From Beroe ovata (lineage: Eukaryota > Ctenophora > Nuda > Beroida > Beroidae), in NCBI GenBank assembly GCA_946803715.1, contig CAMPET010000025.1, positions 371,115 to 382,262 of the forward strand: DNA of 11,148 nucleotides. The letters run 5' to 3'. The position numbers were made by a program, and so were the translations under genes. Under the pieces are notes generated by a model. It did not search any database. It saw only the letters and a program-made list of their open reading frames with translations, and was not told the DNA's origin. Below are positions 7,674-11,148 of this stretch, piece by piece. Within the stretch, counting starts at the first letter, position 1. Every line of letters starts with the position of its first letter.

Positions 7674-8843
7674 ATTAACTATCCTCGTGATTCTCTACAT
7701 CGCATTCGGAGTGTGCGGGTACATGTCATTCGGTCACACAACCAACCCTATCATCACGCTCAATCTACCGGCGGGCCCTATTCCTGATATAGTGCGGATG
7801 TGTCTGTCGTTTAGTCTCTTCTTCACATACCCAGGTACGTGGCTGTGTTTGTTTGTGTTCATGTTCATGTACGTGGTTGTTTGTTTGTGTACAGATTTGT
7901 TTTGTTCATCAGTTGGTTGTTTGTGATGCTATTCAACGAGGGAAATCTAACAATAACATATCATATCCTCAGTAATGATGTTCCCAGTGATTAAGCTCTT
8001 GGAAAAGAAATTCAATATGGCAAACAACCACAAAAAATCGGTGAGTTATCTAATCTCTATTACTTTAGTTCAGATAAAGTCGTTCTGTTCTCATAGTTAT
8101 CTCGTTTTGTTTAGTATCGTAGTACCAGTTAATCTGTTAATCAGTCAGTGGCAAATCATACGCAAAAAGCTCCATATATCTCGTAAAAACTAACGTACCC
8201 CCCCAACAGAACGTGATGCGAGTTTGCCTGGTGTTCATCACATATCTCATCATTACGGTCCTTCCTAACTTCTCGCTACTCATGATGTTCGTGGGAGCCA
8301 CGTGTTGTACTCTACTGGGATTTATACTTCCGGCCTTCTTCCACCTTCAAATTTTCAAGGAGTGAGTATCGCTGTATGTGGTCTGAAATTTGCATTTTTC
8401 ACGAGTTACCATTCGATCGAAAGGCGTTTGTTTTCAACCTATAATGAAAAGTGGGGGGCCGATGTTACCACAAATGAATGATTCCTTTGTTCCCGCTGAC
8501 CCGAGCAACTAGGATACTTCGATCAAAACTCTATTATAAATTCTCCCTCGTTCTCAGTACGATGACAAGTAGAGAGCGGCTTTGGGACTACATTATCCTT
8601 GGAATAGGTGTACTCGGGTGAGTAGAGCTTGTATACTAAACGCAGTTTCTAACCATGTGGATTCTACTGAGTTATTCTAAACCTACACTCCTAATGCACT
8701 CATAACGTATCCTAATTGTATTTAGTCTCACTGTGCCTTGTAGTGATCAGTCGCTCCTTCAATTTCTCATACCTCGTACCCTCAGGTCTATCATCAGTAC
8801 GATAGACGCTCTTATGAGAATGTCATCGACCCCAGAGGAGTGA
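7674..8843 (+). CDS. Amino acid transporter, AAAP family (SLC36/SLC32-like), C-terminal exons only
   Basis: Five plus-strand exons join perfectly in frame: 7674-7834, 7973-8040, 8210-8361, 8558-8617 and 8786-8843 (TGA at 8841). Donors are GTACGT and four close matches to GTGAGT; introns are 138, 169, 196 and 168 bp, and the acceptors are CAG with pyrimidine tracts. The roughly 164 visible residues hold four or five hydrophobic helices: LVILYIAFGVCGYMSFG, CLSFSLFFTYPVMMFPVI, VCLVFITYLIITVLPNF, FVGATCCTLLGFILPAFF and YIILGIGVLGSIISTI. The GYMSFG...ITLNLP block and the FFTYP helix are typical of proton-coupled amino acid transporters (SLC36) and relatives, which move small amino acids across plasma or lysosomal membranes. 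The family usually has 11 helices and about 450-500 residues, so about two thirds, including the substrate-binding first helices, is missing from the window. Confidence 0.85.
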
Positions 8844-8940
8844 CAACGCCCATTCACCATGACAACGCACAGTCACCATGACAACGCCCCTTGACAACGC
8901 TCAGTTTTCTTGACAACGCCCACACACTCCGACCACGCCC
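8841..8940 (+). repeat. 19-bp degenerate minisatellite starting at the transporter stop codon
   Basis: TGACAACGC occurs at 8841, 8860, 8879, 8892 and 8911, with a variant CGACCACGC at 8930. Spacings are 19, 19, 13, 19 and 19 bp. The first copy supplies the TGA stop codon, so the array forms the start of the 3' UTR. Its unit is TGACAACGC followed by about 10 variable bases, often ending CACCA. Confidence 0.75.
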
Positions 8941-10092
8941 TTCCCACAGTCAATCTTACTCTTCTTAACCAACTTATTAATATTTATGATTGACTCTGAG
9001 GAAAATAGGAAGTGCGATATTTTTACAGTGTGATTCTGACTAAGAAATTTCCTTTCACGTGATGACATTACGAAGATTTGACACAGTACTAGGAGTAGGA
9101 GTAATATTTGACATAGAGTGAAACAATATTTTAAAGCATTATTAAAGATAAAATATGATGAAATCTTAATAGTAAAAAACCTTTAGTAAATTAAGTTTGA
9201 AGCCACCTTAAGATCATGTAAATTTAGTCAAATGCTTGCTAAATGGGCAGGTTTAACTTGACAAATGTTTTAACGACTATAAGTATAATTATTTAATTTC
9301 AAGTATCATTCTGATTCTGTCATTATTTCAGTGGAATTTCAATTTTTGTTATCGTAGCATTTCGACTACGAACTGTAAAACCCGACTTTCATTTTGACCA
9401 AGTCTTTTCCTCAATCAATCATTGAACGTGCCGTGACATGAGTAAAATATGACTATCAATGCTGCGCGCGTGTTTTGTCGATGTCACATGAATCTCAATC
9501 TGCTCACGCACGTTCCATGTACGTGCATTGTAAATATCAGAAGTTTCGATATCAAACCCCGTGGATCAGAATTCTGCTTCCGATACTCCGCCCAGCAATC
9601 AATGTAACAAATTGATTGCTTCAAGTCAAAGTGTAAGAGATTTCTCCCCTAATACATGAACATCCAAACTGGCAATGTTTCTCATGAGGTATTACGTAGA
9701 AATTGCACTCCCAGCATAGAAGAATGAGTTAATGGGAACGTGTTATAGTATTTGTGAACACAATCACATGGAAATCAGAACGTATTTCCACTGTACTCTC
9801 TCTGGAAACCAATTAAAAAAAGCAATTAAGAGCTAACGCATGTATTTCGCAATGTTACTGTTTTGTACTGTTTTTTGGTTACTGTTTTTGTAGAAATCAT
9901 CATTATGATTAACCTCAATTTTGAGATGATAGTTGTATTCTGGTACTGCGATAGCCTCAGTAGACAATCACATCTTTAGTGCAATTTCATTTGTTTAGTT
10001 TCATCTGTTCTAATCCTATACACGAAGTTACAGTTAAGTTCGATTCTAGCATTTTGGGAATCGGAATCAAATACGATGTCCCAAACTCAACG
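8844..10092. other. Intergenic region between transporter and PPxY gene
   Basis: No exon is supported on either strand. After the 19-bp array come AT-rich sequence with a possible poly-A signal ATTAAA at 9141-9146, a palindromic E-box TCACGTGA at 9055-9062, an M-box TCACATGA at 9484-9491, a perfect 10-bp inverted repeat at 9594-9620, and a TTACTGTTTT-type simple repeat at about 9854-9889. Confidence 0.5.
9594..9620. repeat. Perfect 10-bp inverted repeat with 7-nt spacer
   Basis: AGCAATCAAT at 9594-9603 and ATTGATTGCT at 9611-9620 are exact reverse complements around GTAACAA. The half-sites look like homeodomain or cut-type (ATCAAT/ATTGAT) binding words. A paired regulatory site or a chance palindrome are both possible. 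Confidence 0.5.
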
Positions 10093-10170
10093 CTGATTGG
10101 CTAGGTTTTGACACCAAATTCTGATCACTGATTGGCTGGTTCGACATCACATTCTCATCACTGATTGGCT
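10093..10170 (+). promoter_or_regulatory. Three NF-Y-type CCAAT boxes in a 34-bp tandem repeat
   Basis: CTGATTGGCT, the full inverted CCAAT consensus for NF-Y, occurs at 10093-10102, 10128-10137 and 10161-10170. The spacing is 35 and 33 bp, close to three helical turns. The intervening sequence is itself repeated (GGTTTTGACACCAAATTCTG versus GGTTCGACATCACATTCTC), so this is a tandem repeat of about 34 bp. Multiple CCAAT boxes about 30-35 bp apart are a known arrangement for cooperative NF-Y promoters. The last box ends only 6 bp before the predicted ATG at 10177. Confidence 0.6.
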
Positions 10171-10176
10171 CTCATT

Positions 10177-11148
10177 ATGGGTGGTGACTGGTGGTTTTGG
10201 GGGTTGCTCATATTTGTGTTGGTGCTGAACATTGTCATCATATTGGGATGCTCTAACAACGAACCAACTGAGTGAGTGAAAAAACTCTACAAACAAAACC
10301 TTGCACGGGGTTCACTAAAATCTAAATTCTCCGCCAAACCATCCCAAAAAGTTCCTAACTCAAGATTAATTCCCCTTAATTATTGCTGAATGACGATTCC
10401 TGTTTCCCAAACTTTCTTGTATTTGCAGAGAGGCGAGACTGCTTAGTGATTGGTATCAAGGGAGACACAGCTACGAAACTGACGACGTAAGTAACCATGG
10501 TAACCAGAGATAGCTTGACAACAGTTTGAGCTTGACATCAGTCTCTCATGGCCCCAGACTTCTATCTAGTTCTACTTGACACCCCTTCTTGACACCACTT
10601 TACGCCATCTATCAGTCTTTCTCTTTGTTGACACCACTTTAGTTCCTATCTCTTGACACCGTCTTATCTCCCCGTAGAGACGGGGGTTACCATCACAACA
10701 ACAACAGGAGCCAAGTCCACCACTGTATCAGACGATCGTATCCCCAACTTATCAATATCAGGTAGGTAACACATTCTACCCATTCATACCCTAACCCATC
10801 ATTCAATCATGAGCCATCGCAATCATTACCACACTAAAGCCAATCATTATCATAATTAGTTGCAGTACAATGACCATCAACTACAATCTATGAGCAATCA
10901 ACGAGCAATCAAATACAATCAGAGAGATAACAATCTTTTTCAGAAGGCTCCGCGTGAACCGCCTCCCAAGTACGAAGACTCGCAAGCGGCTACGAGTTCA
11001 GCCACTGATAACATCAATCCTACTACAACACCTGAGTCCACTCCATCAACTACACGAAATGTTGACACCACTCCATCAACTACACGAAGTGTTGACACCA
11101 CTCCATCAACTACACGAAATGCTGACACCACTCCATCAACTACACGAA
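10177..11148 (+). CDS. Small membrane protein with dileucine, YxxI and two PPxY motifs plus Ser/Thr decapeptide repeats (partial)
   Basis: Four exons join in frame: 10177-10271, 10429-10486, 10678-10761 and 10944 to the window edge. Introns are 157, 191 and 182 bp with donors GTGAGT, GTAAGT and GTAGGT. The ATG at 10177 has A at -3 and G at +4, and an in-frame TGA at 10162 with no intervening AG fixes it as the start. The 147 visible residues contain one hydrophobic helix (about 5-24), an acidic dileucine motif EEARLL (32-37) formed across the first splice junction, a Gln run (58-61), PPLY (65-68) overlapping YQTI (68-71), PPKY (86-89), then a repeat TPSTTRNVDT. PPxY motifs bind WW domains of Nedd4-family ubiquitin ligases; the other motifs suit AP-complex sorting. 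I infer an N-out endosomal or plasma membrane adaptor with its tail in the cytosol. I do not recognise an orthologue. Confidence 0.75.
10515..10660 (+). repeat. Dispersed TTGACA(C/A)C words in intron 2 of the PPxY gene
   Basis: TTGACA occurs at 10515, 10532, 10576, 10589, 10628 and 10653. Two copies extend identically to TTGACACCACTTTA (10589-10602 and 10628-10641). The first 11 bases of that are the same as in the coding tandem repeat at the gene's 3' side. Spacing is irregular. Confidence 0.65.
11031..11148 (+). repeat. In-frame 30-bp coding tandem repeat
   Basis: The unit is GTTGACACCACTCCATCAAC followed by TACACGAAAT. Copies lie at 11061-11090, 11091-11120 and 11121-11148 (cut by the window edge), preceded by one diverged at its start (11031-11060). 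Copies differ by one or two bases (AAAT or AAGT; GTTGAC or GCTGAC), so the expansion is young. It encodes ten residues, TPSTTR-N/S-V/A-DT, rich in Ser and Thr. Confidence 0.9.

Noticed and set aside
7835-7926. Continuation of the transporter frame past 7834
   Set aside because: The sequence after the GTACGT donor is TG-rich intron; the next exon joins at 7973 to restore the family motif FFTYPVMMFP.
8841-8940. CRISPR-like array
   Set aside because: The repeat is only 9 bp conserved with about 10-bp gaps, lies in a eukaryotic 3' UTR and has no cas genes.
10940-11131. Minus-strand frame with VVDGVVST-type repeats
   Set aside because: It is the antisense of the coding 30-bp repeat; the plus-strand exon has matching splice sites and phase.

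Overview
The window looks like draft nuclear DNA from an invertebrate animal. It has multi-exon genes with GT-AG introns of mostly 110-200 bp, AT-rich noncoding DNA, a CR1-type LINE and MITE-like repeats, and no prokaryotic gene signals. Short introns and tight gene spacing would fit a sponge or another early-branching marine invertebrate, but the exact lineage is a guess.

Layout. (1) Positions about 59-2432, minus strand: part of a gene made of short exons. Its well-supported core (1291-1867) encodes a pleckstrin-homology (PH) domain most like that of the ceramide transfer protein CERT/GPBP. The gene runs off the left edge, and its 5' end is unclear. (2) Positions about 2440-3345: a repeat-rich stretch with a diverged 120-bp duplication, a possible CRE/TATA promoter for the minus-strand gene, a CpG-rich 93-nt foldback, and a 95-bp MITE flanked by a perfect 8-bp direct repeat. 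(3) Positions about 3345-7570, minus strand: a nearly full-length CR1-clade non-LTR retrotransposon. ORF1 is intact; ORF2 (AP endonuclease plus reverse transcriptase) is broken by what looks like one 1-base indel. (4) Positions 7674-8843, plus strand: the last five exons of an amino acid transporter of the AAAP family (SLC36/SLC32-like). Only the C-terminal membrane helices are present, and no upstream exons are visible. (5) Positions 8844-10176: intergenic, starting with a 19-bp degenerate repeat at the transporter's stop codon and ending with three CCAAT boxes in a 34-bp tandem repeat. (6) Positions 10177-11148, plus strand: the first four exons of a small single-pass membrane protein with a dileucine motif, a tyrosine sorting motif, two PPxY motifs and an expanding 10-residue Ser/Thr repeat that runs off the right edge.

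The genes form no operon. Two themes deserve attention. First, a transposon-filled gap stands where the transporter's 5' exons should be. Second, the short word TTGACA(A/C)C recurs in the transporter 3' region, in the second gene's upstream repeat and intron, and inside the coding decapeptide repeat. I found no clearly new defence or mobile system. The most novel-looking object is the PPxY membrane protein with its young tandem repeat.
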